Shown in pieces: positions 63,652-64,000 of a stretch of 64,000 bases of DNA. Origin of the DNA: Tardiphaga alba. Lineage in GTDB: Bacteria; Pseudomonadota; Alphaproteobacteria; Rhizobiales; Xanthobacteraceae. The DNA is taken from the NCBI RefSeq assembly GCF_018279705.1, contig NZ_CP036498.1:5659001-5723000 (forward strand). Reading direction: 5' to 3'. Below the pieces are notes generated by a model, which saw only the letters and a program-made list of their open reading frames with translations, searched no databases and was not told where the DNA came from. Position numbers and translations under genes: made by a program. Positions within the stretch are counted from its first letter, which is position 1. Each line of letters begins with the position of its first letter.

Positions 63652-64000
63652 CGGGAGTCACCAGGTTTGGTTCACGAACGCGGCGCGATGCTGCGGATCC
63701 GACCACCTTTCCAAACTGCCGATGAGGCAGCCCGTCGACTTGCCGACCTCTCCACGTCCAGACGTTCTCGCAGAATTGGCACGATCGAGGCGGCTCGAAG
63801 CGGACAGAGCATCAGGCTTGTTCAGGCACAGGTCGTGACGAACGATTGGACGGCACAACCAGGCAGTGAGGCAAGCTGGCAATCTCGCGATCTGATCTGC
63901 AGACCGCGCCTCCTCCCTGATGCATTCTGCGATTCTTGGAAGGTGTGGATGCCGAATAGCTGTCTTCTCAACGCGCCGATCTGTGCCGATTGCGATATCC
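63652..64000. other. Right edge, no gene seen
   Basis: About 350 bases. A minus-strand open frame around 63658-63882 exists but has no ribosome-binding site and looks like chance. A gene may begin just beyond the window edge. Confidence 0.4.

Overview
The window looks like chromosome of an alphaproteobacterium of the Bradyrhizobium/Afipia/Rhodopseudomonas type (Hyphomicrobiales, Nitrobacteraceae). The support is high GC, RpoH- and EcfG-style promoters, a ROSE-like RNA thermometer in front of a small heat-shock gene, a hopanoid-pathway gene (hpnE), homospermidine synthase, and several small protein families common in that group. The genus is inferred from gene content.

Region by region. 1-1.2 kb: the end of a short-chain dehydrogenase and two SnoaL/NTF2-fold proteins. 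1.3-13.5 kb: one long minus-strand chemosensory operon, in transcription order soluble double-domain MCP, triple-CheW protein, CheB, HEAT-repeat protein, CheR, CheY, CheA, STAS-like protein, second receiver, CheC, hybrid PAS kinase. Most genes overlap by a few bases. 13.8-15.3 kb: a complete IS1182-type insertion sequence. 15.8-22.1 kb: an EmrAB-like efflux pair, an AhpD-like protein, a GNAT acetyltransferase, an azoreductase and a divergent MocR regulator. 22.5-26.5 kb: PepSY membrane protein, TonB receptor and a DUF2946-like protein, probably a metal-uptake unit. 26.7-28.4 kb: toxin-antitoxin-like genes. 28.5-34 kb: a membrane MCP divergent from a GGDEF/EAL protein.

34-62.6 kb is a stress island. 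It holds four sites matching the EcfG general-stress promoter (GGAAC, 17 bases, GTT), placed before a lysine-rich basic protein, a PepSY-like secreted protein with a YflT-like protein, a second PepSY protein and a DUF892 ferritin-like protein. It also holds rpoH, Hsp20, gdhA, hpnE, hss, four Rnk/GreA-C paralogs, a proton antiporter, a low-affinity iron permease and an OprB-type porin. A module of a Myb/SANT-like small protein, a ribbon-helix-helix protein and a hybrid PAS kinase occurs twice, near each side of the island.

Several genes are interrupted. rpoH, hpnE and hss each lack exactly one base, a PAS kinase carries a shift, and the porin has an in-frame TAA 49 codons before its natural end. 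Whether these are real lesions or consensus errors cannot be settled from the sequence alone. The best leads for something undescribed are the rnk cluster with a shared 71-bp upstream element, the twice-occurring kinase/RHH/Myb module, and the composition of the chemosensory operon.
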